A stretch of 64,000 nucleotides of DNA from Liquidambar formosana (taxonomy: Eukaryota; Streptophyta; Magnoliopsida; Saxifragales; Altingiaceae): positions 3,990,797-4,054,796 of the forward strand of contig CM077833.1 of assembly GCA_039720395.1 (NCBI GenBank). The letters run 5' to 3'. This document shows, piece by piece, positions 22,975 through 35,169 of this stretch. The translations under genes were made by a program, and so were the position numbers. The notes under the pieces are model-generated. The model ran no database searches. It was not told the DNA's origin and was given only the letters and a program-made list of their open reading frames with translations. How positions within the stretch are numbered: the first letter of the stretch is position 1; each line of letters begins with the position of its first letter.

Positions 22975-25049
22975 TATAGACACCCCATTTTCACCCCCAT
23001 AAGTTCATGATAGCATTTGTTTAGGTTTAGAAGAATTTAGGAGTCCCTAAGCCTTAAAGGACACTTTTGCCCTTTTAAGCTTTAGGAGAATAGGTCATCA
23101 TTGCATGCATATTTTTGTCTTTTTGTTGAGTCCCATCACTTCCATTTAGTTTCTAGGATCATCTTGGATATGTGTGTCAAATTTGGTTCAATTCCAGATA
23201 GGTTTGGATAGCTAATTAGAACTTTTGTGATATGAAGGGCAATTTCGTCTTTTACTTCATATACTTTCCAATTGACTTCCAAATTTTTTCCAGAGTGTTC
23301 CATTGATCCTAGAATGATGAAATGAGTCCAATTTAAGAGCCAATTTAATTTATTGATTGGTTTTGGATTGGTTCACCATATTACCCTATGGTTAATTGAC
23401 CTTTTTTCAGGTAATCGCCTCATGAAAACCTAGCCACCTGACCATATTCTAGGCTTATTCTACATTGAATCCTTGAAATTTTGGCTTTTGAATCACTCAA
23501 ATCGGAGTTAAAATGAAGAATTTGTGTCCGTTTGAAGTTTGGAGTCCGAAATGGCATGGGCTAGAATTTCAAAAACTGAGGAAATCTGAGATTGGTCTCA
23601 GGTGACTGGTTCACCCCAACCGGTCCAACTGGTTCACCCCAACCGGTCACCCAAGCACTCCGTCCTGATTTGTGTCTTTTTGAGATTTTGACGGAATAGG
23701 ACTCTTTTACTCCGAATTTCTGCCTTCCAAAGGACTTCTAAACCTATTGGGAGGTGGTTTTGAGTTGTTTAACATTTATGGGATTTAATTACAGCCATAG
23801 ATTGGTTTTATGGTGAATTAATCTCAACCATTGGTTCACATGGTTGGTTGGTTATAAATAGAGGCTCATTCATCAGCATAGGGGACTTTTCGCTCATTTG
23901 ACACATCATATTCATAAGAGAGCTAGGGAGAATGAGTTTGCACACACCCATATCACTTGGAGAAGGCATTCTACTGCAATTTTGAAGAGGAACTAGAAGA
24001 CAATCAAGCCAAAGAGAAGGAAGAACACAGCGAAGACCTTTGCTTTGTTGTAAGTCTCATTTGCATCCTTTTACGATTCCTTCTTCTTCTACTCCATTCT
24101 CTGCATAGTTATGGCTTAGAATTGATTTAGGAATCATATATACTCTATATTTTAGAGTGTATATGATTCAAATATAATGCGAAAACATGCTAATGGAGTA
24201 GGATTGCGAATTGCTTGCTGTTAGGATAGTTTCTCTCTTAAGGATAGAGGTACGTTTTGCATAGAAAATCAATTGATGTGTTTAGGCCTTTTTCTCTTCA
24301 TGGTTTAATTATATGCATGACTTTAAGCATCTTTTGTATAGGACACTTGCTGTGTAAGCCTCATCTTCATAGGTGTATGGGTGATTATTCTTTTCAAGGA
24401 TAATTATCGTCCTTAGAAGGTGAGGTTGTGCATAGGTGCTTTCTAGAATGTGTTTAAGTACGCTGTGAGTTTCTTTGCATTCTTAGGTATATATTTTACG
24501 TAGGATATGTGAAGAAATCAGTCATGTGGAGTGGTTTCTACGTACAATTATCTCCGGATAGTTTTACCTAAGAAAGCTCGTTGTAAAAATTATTATTTCA
24601 CATTCTTACATAAAGTACTTACCTAAGGCATCATGTTAGATTTTATTTTCATGTTTTGAATTGTCATATGATATTTTCATCATGGTAATTTATATTTAGC
24701 ATGTTTTTGATAGTTTTGTGCATGTTAGGGTGTTTAGAGCATATAGGAGCATATTAGGATTTTGTTTCTCTTTTGATTTTTGTTATTTGCATGAGTATTA
24801 GGTCATTATATGCATGTTTAATATTCTGTCCAGATTTGAATTAGGTCTCCTAATGATGATTTGAGTATGAATATGGTTTATTTGAGCTTAATAATTGCCC
24901 TATAGAATACATAGGGTGATTAATTGGTGTTTTCTCGATGTTTCGGGATAATTTGCATATAGTAAGTGGTTCATGGTAAGTTTGTTTTGTTTTGTTCTCT
25001 TCTCCCTCTCTTGGGTTATTTTCTTTACTTTGGACTGTAATTCTTAAGT

Positions 25050-25330
25050 TTCCATGTTTTCTAAAACTCCTTTTTGAATAAAAGTTCTATCTCTTTTAGA
25101 ATTCTACCTTTATTAAAATTCTGTTTTAAATTAGAGTTCTATCTCCTTCAGAATTCTACTTTTCTCAAACTCCTTTTTGAATATGAGTTCTATCTCTTTT
25201 AGAACTCTACTTTTCTCAGACTTCTTTTTAAACAAGAGTTCTATCTCTTCTCAAATTCTATCTTTTCTAAAAATCCTTTTTTGGACGTTCTTCTCTTCTT
25301 TTAAAACTCTTCTTTTCTTTTAATGGAAAC
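25050..25330 (+). repeat. Degenerate tandem repeat in LTR D
   Basis: Imperfect units built on GAGTTCTATCTCTTTTAGAA and CTACTTTTCTCAAACTCC, period about 60-65 bp. Confidence 0.65.
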
Positions 25331-25501
25331 TTAGGGTTTATAGTTCATTGTAAAGGGAGTAACCGCTTCTCAATCGAACTACATGGACTTTGATCCTCAC
25401 ATCTTTGTATGTAAGGTAGGTAGGCGCTCATTTGATGTTCAAGTCCGCTCTAGGATACTAAGTATCCTAGGTTTTCTTTTTTCTTTCTTTTTATCCATTT
25501 G

Positions 25502-25640
25502 TCCATCACATATTTGCTAGAGGAGTAGGATGGACCCATGCTTCATCATTTATCCATCACATATACTGCTAGAGGAGTAGGATGGACCCATGCTTATTCA
25601 TTTATCCATCACATATGATTGCTAGAGGAGTAGGATGGAT
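25502..25640 (+). repeat. Three tandem units of about 55 bp in LTR D
   Basis: Each unit reads CCATCACATAT, a short variable stretch, GCTAGAGGAGTAGGATGGA, then CCATGCTT. The third unit is partial. Confidence 0.8.
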
Positions 25641-26147
25641 TTGTTTCTTATTCTCTGTTTCCCTTACATGCTTTCCACACCTTTCCTATTTGTTCATGAA
25701 TGTTTACATGCTTGGTGGATGTTTATTGCTTTATGAATGTTCATGGATGGATATGGATGATTATGGATGATTCTTTACATATGCATGGTGACTAATTAGG
25801 AAGTGAATGAAATTACCCATATAAATTCAGATACCCATTTTGGGGTGATGTGGGTGCCTATAGGATGTTTCCTAGAACCTTCCCACATCGTAACTTAGTC
25901 TCCGAATCCTCTCTTGTTTTGATTAGACTTGCTTTTCCTTGATCGGAGTCATGTGGTTTGTTTTCAAAGGTTTTCTTTTAAAAATTGTTTTTATGGTTTT
26001 CCTCTTTTCCTAAAAATGTGGTGGCGACTCCTTGTTTGTTATGTTTTTGTGAACCTTTTAAAAACCAGATTTTTATTAATTTAAATTTCTACAAGTCTTT
26101 TTAAAAGAAGGGTTTTCCTTTCCCCCGATCGAAACCCATGGTTCACA

Positions 26148-27229
26148 GTAGCAAAAGTCGCAGACCCCCAGTCATAGGTCCTCAGCCTTTCCCAATGCTC
26201 TGTAAGCATCACCAGATCAAAGGTAGTGGTGGAGTTGCTGTCAGGGAAGAAGCAACTACTGACAAAACAGACAAAGAGATGACGGAACATAATCTCGGTC
26301 CGCTCACCAAACTCTCTAGCAAAGTCATCCTGCTCCTTCCGGTCGCTCATAAAGTCGCTCAACCTAACACGGGACTTCGAACCCCCAGCTAGGACGATGT
26401 CTAAAAGTCTGGCCACCACTGAAACGTTTACAGTTTGCCATAAAAGGGGAGCCCCACTAAACCAAATCCCTGTAATCATGGTCTAGTCCAATAGGGTCGG
26501 TACCAGCTCGAACTGAGGCAAATGGAGAGAATTGGTAAGAAACCACCTCTCCGACAAAGCCTGAATAAACTGATGCCTCACTCGAAAGGCATCCATAGAC
26601 ATGAAAGCTCCAAAACCTACCTTCACCAACCACTGTCTTAAAGTCGAGTTGGCATTCTTCACCAACTTAATGGCTGTATACCAAGCACCTCAAAAAGTGA
26701 GGTTCCATATGGACGAGCTCTGTCACAAGAAAAAAGTAAAGTCAATTGGTAGAATGAGAGAAGAAAAAACGTGTCATAACAATAAATGGCACGAAACGGA
26801 AAGTCCTTACCATCCCAATCCAAGCATACATAAAAGGATGGGTTGATAAATCTTGCAATAACTCGGTATCAATAACCCGAGCTCTCTCCTCTACAGTAGG
26901 CTCTCTGTGGTCAACCCCACCAGCAAAAGTAGCAGACGATGCCTGCATCATCGTACTAGTAGCACGCTCTCATCCCCCATGATCCCAGCAAGCTCCTCCT
27001 CATTGAGGCCCATCTCATCGCCTTCAATCTCAGGCTCCGCACCATGAGCCTTAGCCTCAACACGAGCTACCGCCTGTACCTCATCTATCACTACTGAAGA
27101 ACGTCGCTATTACTTAGCACGACGAGGAGGCTCTGTCGCAACTCCCTTGCCCTTCTTAGCACTAGAAGGGTGATGCTTGAGCAGACCATGTCCTGGATCG
27201 TCCCCACCAATACCTCCAACAGAAGCCAT
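26148..27229 (-). pseudogene. Plant mobile domain (PMD) protein pseudogene, antisense in a + strand Tat element
   Basis: Minus-strand remnant with a probable start MASVGGIGGDDPGHG at 27229. Probable exon 1 is 27229-26810 (donor GTAAGG), intron 26809-26720, exon 2 from 26719 (acceptor GTGACAG). Exon 2 shows LVKVGFGAFM, ALSERWFLTNSLHLPQFE, TMITGIWFSG and RTYDWGSATFAT, the layout of plant mobile domains (PF10536-like). Damage: two adjacent stops after RRAK near 27110, and a TAG between LLD and TMITG near 26480-26483. A solo LTR and element 2 also interrupt it. PMD genes occur both in the host (MAIN/MAIL) and inside Ty3/gypsy and Mutator elements; the satellite and LTR start to the right point to the transposon form here. 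Confidence 0.75.
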
Positions 27230-27539
27230 TGATATCTGCAAAGGATATAAGCAACAAGATTCAAAGATCAGTCTCAAGATAAACAAAGCAAAGGGAAAAT
27301 GATGGAAAGGAAGTAAAGCTACAAAGCACGTAAGTATAAGCATTTATCATGCCATGAAGCATATTAGACATGCCAACAAATAAAAGAAGAATCAAATGAT
27401 AATCATGTTATGCTATAAAATGTTAAATGGATACTTCGTTACATGTTGTCACTATCTTACAAAGTTCACTTTAACTCCCTAACTCTTAGAAATGGTTCAC
27501 AAGAATCGTTCACTTCCGACCCTTCTAAAATGGTTCATG
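27230..27539. other. Region upstream of the antisense PMD pseudogene; no gene seen
   Basis: AT-rich, about 310 bp; would be the promoter or 5' UTR side of the minus-strand PMD pseudogene. No TATA box is evident to me. Confidence 0.4.
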
Positions 27540-28530
27540 AAAACCATTTCATGTCCCATCTCGACCCATGAGGGCCACTTCAAGCTTACATTAGCTTCCT
27601 ATCATCTTTCATCGACCCACGAGAGCCGCTATAGCCCACAATGGGCTTTCTACATCTTTCCTCAATCCACGAGGGCCACTATAGCCCACAACAGGCTTCC
27701 TATCATCTTTTCTCGACCCACGAGAGCCGCTATAGCCCACAACAGGCTTCTTACATCTTTCCTCGACCCACGAGGGCTGCTACAACCTACAACAGGCTTC
27801 CTATAACCTATCTCGACCCATGAGGGCTACTTCAAGCTTACATAGCTTCCTATGATCCTATCTCAACCTATGAGGGCCACTTCAAGCTTACATAGCTTCT
27901 TACAAACCTATCTCGACCTGTGAGGGCCGTTTCAAGCTTACATAGCTTCCTATAATCCTATCTTGACCCATGAGGGCCGCTTCAAGCTTACATAGCTTCT
28001 TATAAACCTGTCTTAACCCATGAGGGCCGTTTCAAGCTTACATAGCTTCCTAAAAACCTATCTCAACCCACAAGGGCCGCTATAGCCCACAATAGGCTTC
28101 TTGCATCCTTCCTTGACTCATAAAGGCCGCTATAGCCCGTAACAGGCTTCCTATTATCTTTCCTCAATCTACGAGGGCTGCTATAGCCCACAATAGGCTT
28201 CCTACATCTTTTCTTGACCCACGAGGGCCGCTACAACCTACAACAGGCTTCCTATAACCTATCTCGACCTATAAGGGCCACTTCAAGCTTACATAGCTTC
28301 TTACAAACCTATCTCAACCTATGAGGGCCGTTTCAAGCTTACATAGCTTCCTACAAACCTATCTCAACCCATAAAGGCTGCTTCAAGCTTACACATGCTT
28401 CCTACATCTTTCCTCGACCCACAAAGGCCGCTATAGCCCACAACAGGCTTCCTACATCTTTCCTCGACCCATAAGGGCTACTACAGCCCACAACAGGCTT
28501 CCTACACCTTTTCTTGACCCACAAAGACTA
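27540..28530 (+). repeat. Satellite array, 50-bp units
   Basis: About twenty units built on GACCCATGAGGGCCGC, TTCAAGCTTACATAGCTTCC and CTATCTC. Measured between GAGGGCCG landmarks, units of exactly 50 bp occur near 27915-28020. Two unit types alternate: one with AAGCTTACATAGCTT, the other with TAGCCCACAACAGGCTT; both form short stems (AGCT/AGCT or AGCC/GGCT). Tandem repeats are known in the 3' untranslated region of Tat/Ogre elements. Confidence 0.9.
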
Positions 28531-31280
28531 TCTCTCACCTCACGGCTTCACTTGGATTCGCAATCCACTCTCTAAGTCCTAAAAAGGCCTCATTAAGCTT
28601 GTCTAGGTTTTGTCTAACTTCCTAGAAGTTCTTATCACCCACTAAGACTTATGGAACTGTCAATCATCTTCCTAGAGTCGCCGTTCACCCGAATGAAGCT
28701 TATATGAACTACAGGAAGCTTATGTGGTTTCATTGCAACCCCATGGAGTCAACATAGGCTAATTATGGCTTCCTGTTCCCTACACCGACTTCACAAAGCC
28801 AATTCTAGCCTACACTGGCCTCCTAAGCTCTTTGTGGCTTCTTAAAGCCAATCCTAACTTACATTGGTTTCCTAAATCCCATTTTCAGTTTCATGAAGCC
28901 AACTCTAGCCTACATTGGCTTCCTAAGCTTCATTTCAAAGCCGCAGGGCTAAACCAAGCCATAGGTGAGTTCTTAGTAGCTTAGTTAGCTTCATAAAGCT
29001 AAATTTAGGACAAAAGAAACCCATCATGACTCCGTTTCAATCCCGTAAGACTAGTTTAAGCTACAGGTAGCTTCCTAAGGGTCCAACAGACTCACTAGGC
29101 TAGTCTCGGCCCCGATGTCCCACCTCAAACTTGAGGCACCCCAATGATGTACTTGAGAACCAAGTCAAGCCCTACCTCCGTTACAAGAAGGGTTGTTGCA
29201 CCATTTTCCTAACCCAACTCTCAAACTCACCTCGAGTCTCGCATTTTGGACTCACACCACTATCTATTTGTCAATAAATTGTTTCGACCAACTCACCCAA
29301 CAACAACACTCAATAACTCACAAGCTCACACTCACCCACATCCCGATAAAGTAAACACTTAATCTCAAAGTTTGATTTACTCAATACACCCATCGCTGCC
29401 TCATTGCAAACAAAACAAAGGTGCCATTGATCTACGCATTTAAACAAAAAGAAACAACAAAGTTCCACTAAACCCTCATCAAACTAATCCCTGGTGGAGA
29501 AATACAGCTCTTGCCCATGACTTGACCTCACCTTACAAACAAAAATCAGCCCTATGGCTCTTGTATAGGCCACCCAAGAGTCCAAGACTCTCTCCCCAGT
29601 GGATCCTATCCATCAGCGCCTAAAGCTCATGTCGAAGCATAACCAAGTTGGTGTGCCAAGCACACTAATCCCCAATGGAACCATTAAATCTCCTTAACCA
29701 AGGATACCTCACAAAGCCCAAGACTCGTCCCGCACACAAATACATCGGGCACGCACACACCCATTAACCCGCTCAAGCAAATTCAAACAAATCGTCCAAC
29801 GATGCCTACATCAACAAAAACAACAAACACCTGCTACCAAAAATCCATTTGAGTCAACCCTAGTGGAACTAAGCAACCACCAATCTCCTAACATAACTCA
29901 ATCCTACCCATAAATCTCACTCCACATATCCCCAGTAAAGTTGAGAATACCTGATCCTAAAGTCAAAGCTACCTCACATAAGGCAAGCCACGCTAACCTA
30001 CCAAAACCAAACTTAAACAAAAAACAACACCCAACAGACAACGAACCCATGCGATAAAACTATCCAGTGACAACTGCAGGACAACCACATCAAAATCCCA
30101 TCAAGATTGATCCCCAGTGGAGTAAAAACAAACTGTAAACCCTCATCCCCAACCTGCCCATTCATGCAAGCGCACTTTTCTAAGAAAATAAATTAAGCAA
30201 AAATGACCAATGCACCACCTACAAAGGTTCAAACCCAACCCGCATTCTCTTATTCTAAATCATCGGGTTCCTAATGATCCTATATGGACAGTACCTCCCT
30301 CTCTTTTGCAACACCAAGTCCCTAACAAAAAAGAGGCACAACGCTCATACCCCATGCTGTAACGCCCCAAAAATTATATACAATAAACACGTACAATTTT
30401 TTATGAGCTCCATACAAATAAACCTTTCTAAAAATAAATTCCCTTTGAAAATACAAAGTATTGCACAACTGCAGCTAGCAATGGTTTACCCAAAACTCAT
30501 CAATATACATTGGCCAACCAAATGAATAAAATTACATTAGCTTTAAATAAAAATAAATGTATGCGATAACTTCTCAAAATCTCGACCCCAATTCTACTAC
30601 GTGCCTCCAACAATGATCACCTGAAAATATATTGGGATGAGCAAACAACAGCCCAATAGGAAATCCAATTCCTACACAATAAATAATGTTTCAAATATCA
30701 CATGCAAGAATTTATATATTCAAAATAATATATAAATCAAATAATACGAACTCCAAATCATATACCTCAAATATAATCCATTGATCAATAATAATTCAAT
30801 TCCCAAATATATTGGCCACAATAAAATCAACTATCATAATCCATGACATCAAATAATATCATCATCAATATTTATCAATTGCACAAATCAAATCTTAATA
30901 TATGCTTCAAAATACTCATCATCCACTGTACAAGAATTAAACCCCCTACCTCAAAAATGAGTGAATAAAATGAAAAACCACAATGTAAACGCATAGATCT
31001 GCTCAAGAAATACAAAATTCATACTCACTGATGTGGGATTGGAGCTCCCATCTCATGCAAGCATCTGTCCACCCTCTGCATCTCTCGGCTTCCTCCTTGC
31101 CTTTCTCTCTTTCTCTCTTCTCTTCTTCTCTTTCCTTCTCTTTTATTTCTTCTTTCTTCATCCTCCCATCCCTATCTCCTTTCTTTTCTTTCTTTTTTTT
31201 TTCTACACCTAATCCCTGTTTCTTCTTTCTTTTCTTCTCTTCTTTTGACTTTTCTTTCCTCCACACACACTAATCTAAAT

Positions 31281-31336
<56 letters not shown>

Positions 31337-31494
31337 TAATTTAATCTCTCCACCCAAAGCAATTTAATGCAATGTCTCCCAACATCCAACTGACCACATC
31401 TTCATTCTCTACATAAAATATTTAAACTATCATCCTATTTATGATTCCACTGAATATACATGTAAAATTTAAACCAATAAATATTTGGGGTATC
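28531..31494. other. Degenerate repeat-rich 3' region of a + strand Tat element; no gene seen
   Basis: 28796-28945 continues as roughly 50-bp units with GCCAA...TTGGC arms. 29100-30260 is pyrimidine-rich with scattered TCCCCAGTGGA words (29593, 29669 and 29939 variants, 30111). A TGTAACGCCCC word at 30358 resembles the start of another gypsy LTR family, but no end could be found. 31080-31260 is a polypyrimidine tract. ORFs here look like by-products of low complexity. Confidence 0.5.
31282..31334. repeat. (AT)n microsatellite
   Basis: About 53 bp of uninterrupted AT dinucleotide. Confidence 0.97.
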
Positions 31495-32775
31495 TATAGA
31501 CACCTCATTTTCATCCCTTAATTCCACACCTTTCCACCTTAGGAGCATTATCACATGTAGAGAATTACATTATTTTGGCACCAAATCTTTTTAGTTAAGC
31601 TATATACATCCCAAAGAATCCATGGTATCTTCTGGGATTCAATTTGGTTGAGTCTTGATAGCTAATAAGAACTTTTGCGACTTGAAGGGCATTCATGTCA
31701 TTTCACTTGCATAATTCTTATTTGATATCCAATGCTCACCAAATTCATCCTGTGATGATCCTAATGACTTTAGGATGTCATTTGTAGGCTTGGTTTAAAA
31801 TTGGGTTAAGTTTGGAGATGATTTGCTTAAGGATGGTCCAAGTAGGCTCAGTTTGACTCCGTTCGTCGTCCTTCTCATAATTGCTTCTTAATTTGATCCA
31901 ATTGAGTTCAATTAATGCCTCATTAATGTTAATTGGGTCTTAATTAAGGGTATTAATACTTGAAATTATTTTTGGGAGAATTTGATTGCAACTAGGACTC
32001 CATTAGGGTTCAAACCCTAATGTTATCCCGGTGAGCCTTAATTGATCTCTATGAGCCATATGGGCTTAAACCTTGATTAATTGACCAAGTGTGGCTCAAT
32101 TAGGTTTGTTTTTATCAGATTTTGGATAGAGAACTGATCCATGGTCATTTTAAGTCCAAAATCAATGAATTTGGACTTGAAATGGGCAAAATACATAGCA
32201 TAAAAGGGTAAAAGTGCACAAAGGAAGACAAAAAAGCACCAAACCACCTACTGTTGGCTGCATGGCCACCAAGATGGACCAAACGGCCACCAATGAAAGG
32301 CTAAACGGCCATCCAAGGTGGCCAAACGGCCACCAAGGGTGCCCGTTAGCCTTTGACGGGTTTTTACCCAAGTTTGAGCCCAATAGACTCCTTTTCTAAC
32401 TAGAATTCGAATTTCCTCTAGATTTTTGAAGTGTTTGAGATAGGAACCAGCTCTTAAGAGTGTTTTAGAGCCCTTGGATCATCCCTAGCTAGATCCAATC
32501 TTGGCCATTCATTCCACTCACTTCTCACTATAAATACGGGTTCAACCTTCCTTCATTCGACACCAAGTCTTAGTAGAGTTTTCCTAAGCAAATGAGGAGC
32601 TTGAGTTCTTGAGTGTGGGGTGAACGTTCCTATTAGTATCCCTTCACTTGAGACTCATTCTAAAGAAGAGCTTGGCTCAATAGTTAGTGGGGAACATTCC
32701 TATTAGTACCCTCTAACTTGCGACCCATTCCAGAGCTTGAAGGCGCGGAAGCTTTGCCCGACTTGCGACTCCCTA
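31495..32775 (+). mobile_element. Truncated + strand Tat-type LTR (LTR F)
   Basis: Starts TATAGACACCTCATTTTCA after TTTGGGGTATC, a purine-containing stretch that may be the polypurine tract. The start matches LTR D. TATAAATA at 32529-32536. The R/U5 end is missing: at about 32776 the sequence changes to the U3/R side of a minus-strand LTR. It is the likely 3' LTR of the element carrying the 27.5-kb satellite and the antisense PMD pseudogene. Confidence 0.65.
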
Positions 32776-32999
32776 ATTTGATCCTAGAATCATGACATGC
32801 ATAAAGACCCTAAAACCAACCATGTGAATGCTCAAAAATATCATAGTTATCAAATATGCAGCACATATATATCAACTATGAAGAAAAAACAAAGAAAAAC
32901 CCTAAGCTATCATGCTATATGCAACTTTCCTAATACAAGGATGAATGAAACCCTAGAATCACAATTGTGCTCAAAATCACATAAAATAACTCTAAATCA

Positions 33000-33480
33000 T
33001 GCAAAACTCCTTATAGACATCATTCTAATCATGCATATTAATCAATAGAAGCATCAACACATGATAAAAACACAAGCTTGCACATGAAATATAGCTATTC
33101 TAAGTAAAAGCCTAATTTCAGCACAAGAGAAACCCTAGAATTGCAAACATGCATTAAATCACATGGAACAGCATCCTAGCATACTAAACAGCCCATAAAC
33201 ATCCTCCTAATCATGCATACATACCAATGGAAGCAACAAGACATGATAAAAACATAAACTTTAATATGCAAAAGTGTTATTTCATGTAGAAAACCAATTT
33301 CAGCACTAAGGGAACCCTAGAATCCCATACATGCAGTAAATCACATGGAAAAACACCCTAGCATACTAAACAGCCCATAAACATTATCCTAATCATGCAT
33401 ACATACCAATGGAAGCAACGAGACATGATAAAAACACAAGCTTTGATATGCCATCATCTTATTCTATGCAAAACCCTAAC
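33000..33480 (-). repeat. Tandem repeat of 182 bp in LTR 4
   Basis: ATACTAAACAGCCCATAAAC recurs at 33181 and 33363 with matching surroundings (CATGCATACATACCAATGG, GACATGATAAAAAC). A weaker copy lies near 33000-33080. Confidence 0.7.
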
Positions 33481-33935
33481 TTTAAAAGAGAGAAGAGGAG
33501 GAAGGGGGTATACCTATGGTGAAGTATCCTCTTGCTGCTGTAGAGAGTCCTCCTTCCTCTTATGCACTGCTGGGAATTCCTTCCTTCAAGCCTTCAAGCC
33601 AAACTCCAGCCCTCCCTCAAGCTTTCTCTCACACTCTCTCACTCAAAGTTTAGGTTAAACTACCCTAAGATGGCTGCCATAGCCTCCAATATGCCTCTCA
33701 CTTCAGAAATTCCCTCCTCCATTGCTGAAGTATAAGGGGGTATTTATAGGGATTGAGGTAAAACCCTCAATGGTTGGGATTAAAACCCTAGGGATTGATC
33801 CAAGGGCTCTTAGAGGTTCCCTTGGAGCTCAAGTAGGTCAAATAGGGCTGAAATTAGGGTTAAATGGCGGCTGGAGGCGAGCAAATCCAAGAAAATAGGG
33901 AGGGAGCCGCGTCAAAGCTCAAAAAAGGAAAGTGG

Positions 33936-34001
33936 CTCGGGTGACCACCTGGGGCTGGGCGGCCAGGCGGCTAGCCGCCCAGGCCTGGGTGGTCACTCGA
34001 G
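33936..34001. repeat. GC-rich palindromic cassette in LTR 4
   Basis: CTCGGGTGACCACC at 33936-33949 is inverted with one mismatch at 33988-34001; GGCGGCTAGCCGCC lies between. Confidence 0.75.
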
Positions 34002-34708
34002 GCCCTGTCAGCTTATGCCCATTTTTGACCCTTTCAGCTTCCAAATGTGTTTCAGGGTTCAAATTAACTCCGATTTTGACGAAACTAAAGCCAAAACGAC
34101 CGTGTTTCGAAGGGGAATGTAATTTGAGTCACTTGAGGGCAAGAAACCCTAGCCATGGCTGCATGGTTGGGTCCTACAAAGGCGGTTAACCGCTATGCCT
34201 CACCATCGCTTAGCTTAGGTATGCACATAGGGTTGCACCGAATGCTTTCCAATTCGAAATTCAACCTCCCTAAACACATTTGGGGATGAAATTAAGACTA
34301 ATCAAGGTCACATGAGTAGTCATAGAGTGAAAATCATGAGCCAATTCGAGCTAACCCGAAATAGGTCTCTTAGCCAACCTGAGCCTTGTTGAGCCATTCT
34401 AATCCCGGACCATCAATTCATCGAATTGAACCCATAAATACCTCAAATACAACCATATGAACTCCAATTGGCAACTTGGAGATCATTCCAAGGTCAAATG
34501 GAAAGTTTGTGACCAAAAAGACGATTATGCCCCTCAAGTCACAAAAGTTCTTATTAACCCTCAAGATCAACTCCAAATCGAACCAAAATTCATACACACC
34601 ATCCTTAGGACCCTAGAAACTCAATGCAAAAGACTAGACTCAAAAAGGAAACAAAAAGACACATGCAATGACGAACCCTAGCTAAGGTGGCAAAAATGGG
34701 GTGTGACA

Positions 34709-34725
34709 GAAGCCCCTCATTGGCG
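34709..34725 (-). promoter_or_regulatory. Polypurine tract of element 4
   Basis: Minus strand CCAATGAGGGGCTTC directly before the LTR start TGTCACACCCC. The same block precedes LTR C (41316-41332), so both are 3' LTRs. Confidence 0.75.
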
Positions 34726-34928
34726 AGCAAGTTTCACTTGCGAACCAATGACCAAAAGAACAAACCATTTTTGCCCGGGGAATTGATTTCATCAAGACCC
34801 ACTGGTGGAAAGAGAGTGATCATATCATTGAATTCTTCGAATTCACCATACACAAGCACAAAGGTACTCCTCATAAGTTCTACAGAACTCTTCTCATACT
34901 GCACACCAGTTTAACTGGGGGACAAGAT

Positions 34929-35165
34929 GAGGTATCCACAGCTTGCATCGAACTTCATTCGATGAAAGGTCTTCCCATACTATACCAGTGACACTGGTGA
35001 GTGATACGAGGTATCCATAGCTTACATCGAACTTCGTTTGATGAAAGGTCTTCCCATACTATGCCAATGGCTTTGGCGAATAATATGAGGTATCCATAGC
35101 TTACATCGAACTTCGTTCGATGAAAGGTCTTCCCATACTATGCAAGTGACACTGGCGAATAGTAC
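34929..35165. repeat. Three tandem 79-bp units with an internal hairpin (element 4)
   Basis: Units start with GAGGTATCCA at 34929, 35008 and 35087, and a fourth is cut off at 35166. Each contains CATCGAACTTCGTTCGATG or a near copy, a 7-bp stem (CATCGAA/TTCGATG) around CTTCG. Confidence 0.9.
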
Positions 35166-35169
35166 GAGG

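Larger units (their letters stand above)
22975..26147 (+). mobile_element. Solo LTR (LTR D), Tat/Ogre type, in the PMD exon
   Basis: 3173 bp, starting TATAGACACCCC (an altered TGTAGACACC start) and ending GGTTCACA. It is flanked by perfect 5-bp repeats GTAGC (22970-22974 and 26148-26152), with no PBS after it and no polypurine-plus-interior before it, so it is a solo LTR left by LTR-LTR recombination. TATAAATA at 23863-23870, the conserved GGTGCC/CCTTCCCAC R/U5 module at about 25850-25905, and GGTGGCGACTCC at 26020-26031. Confidence 0.88.
32776..34708 (-). mobile_element. Truncated 3' LTR of element 4 (LTR 4)
   Basis: On the minus strand it starts TGTCACACCCC at 34708 and resembles LTR B along its U3, including the TATAAATA box (33741-33748) and the GC-rich palindrome (33936-34001). 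The downstream part, beyond CCTAGAA...CATGCATAAA at about 32782, is lost at the junction with LTR F. Confidence 0.75.

Noticed and set aside
22975..26147. LTR D as the 5' LTR of a full-length + element
   Set aside because: Identical GTAGC on both sides and no primer site after it show a solo LTR.
27492..28540. ORFs of 60-104 codons and a CRISPR-like regular repeat pattern
   Set aside because: They are satellite read-through; units are contiguous with no spacers, and this is plant nuclear DNA.
31003..31273. Charged or Ser/Phe-rich ORFs on both strands
   Set aside because: Produced by a polypyrimidine/polypurine tract.
30358..31490. LTR of a third gypsy family starting TGTAACGCCCC
   Set aside because: The start word is typical, but no matching end, duplication, PBS or polypurine tract could be found.
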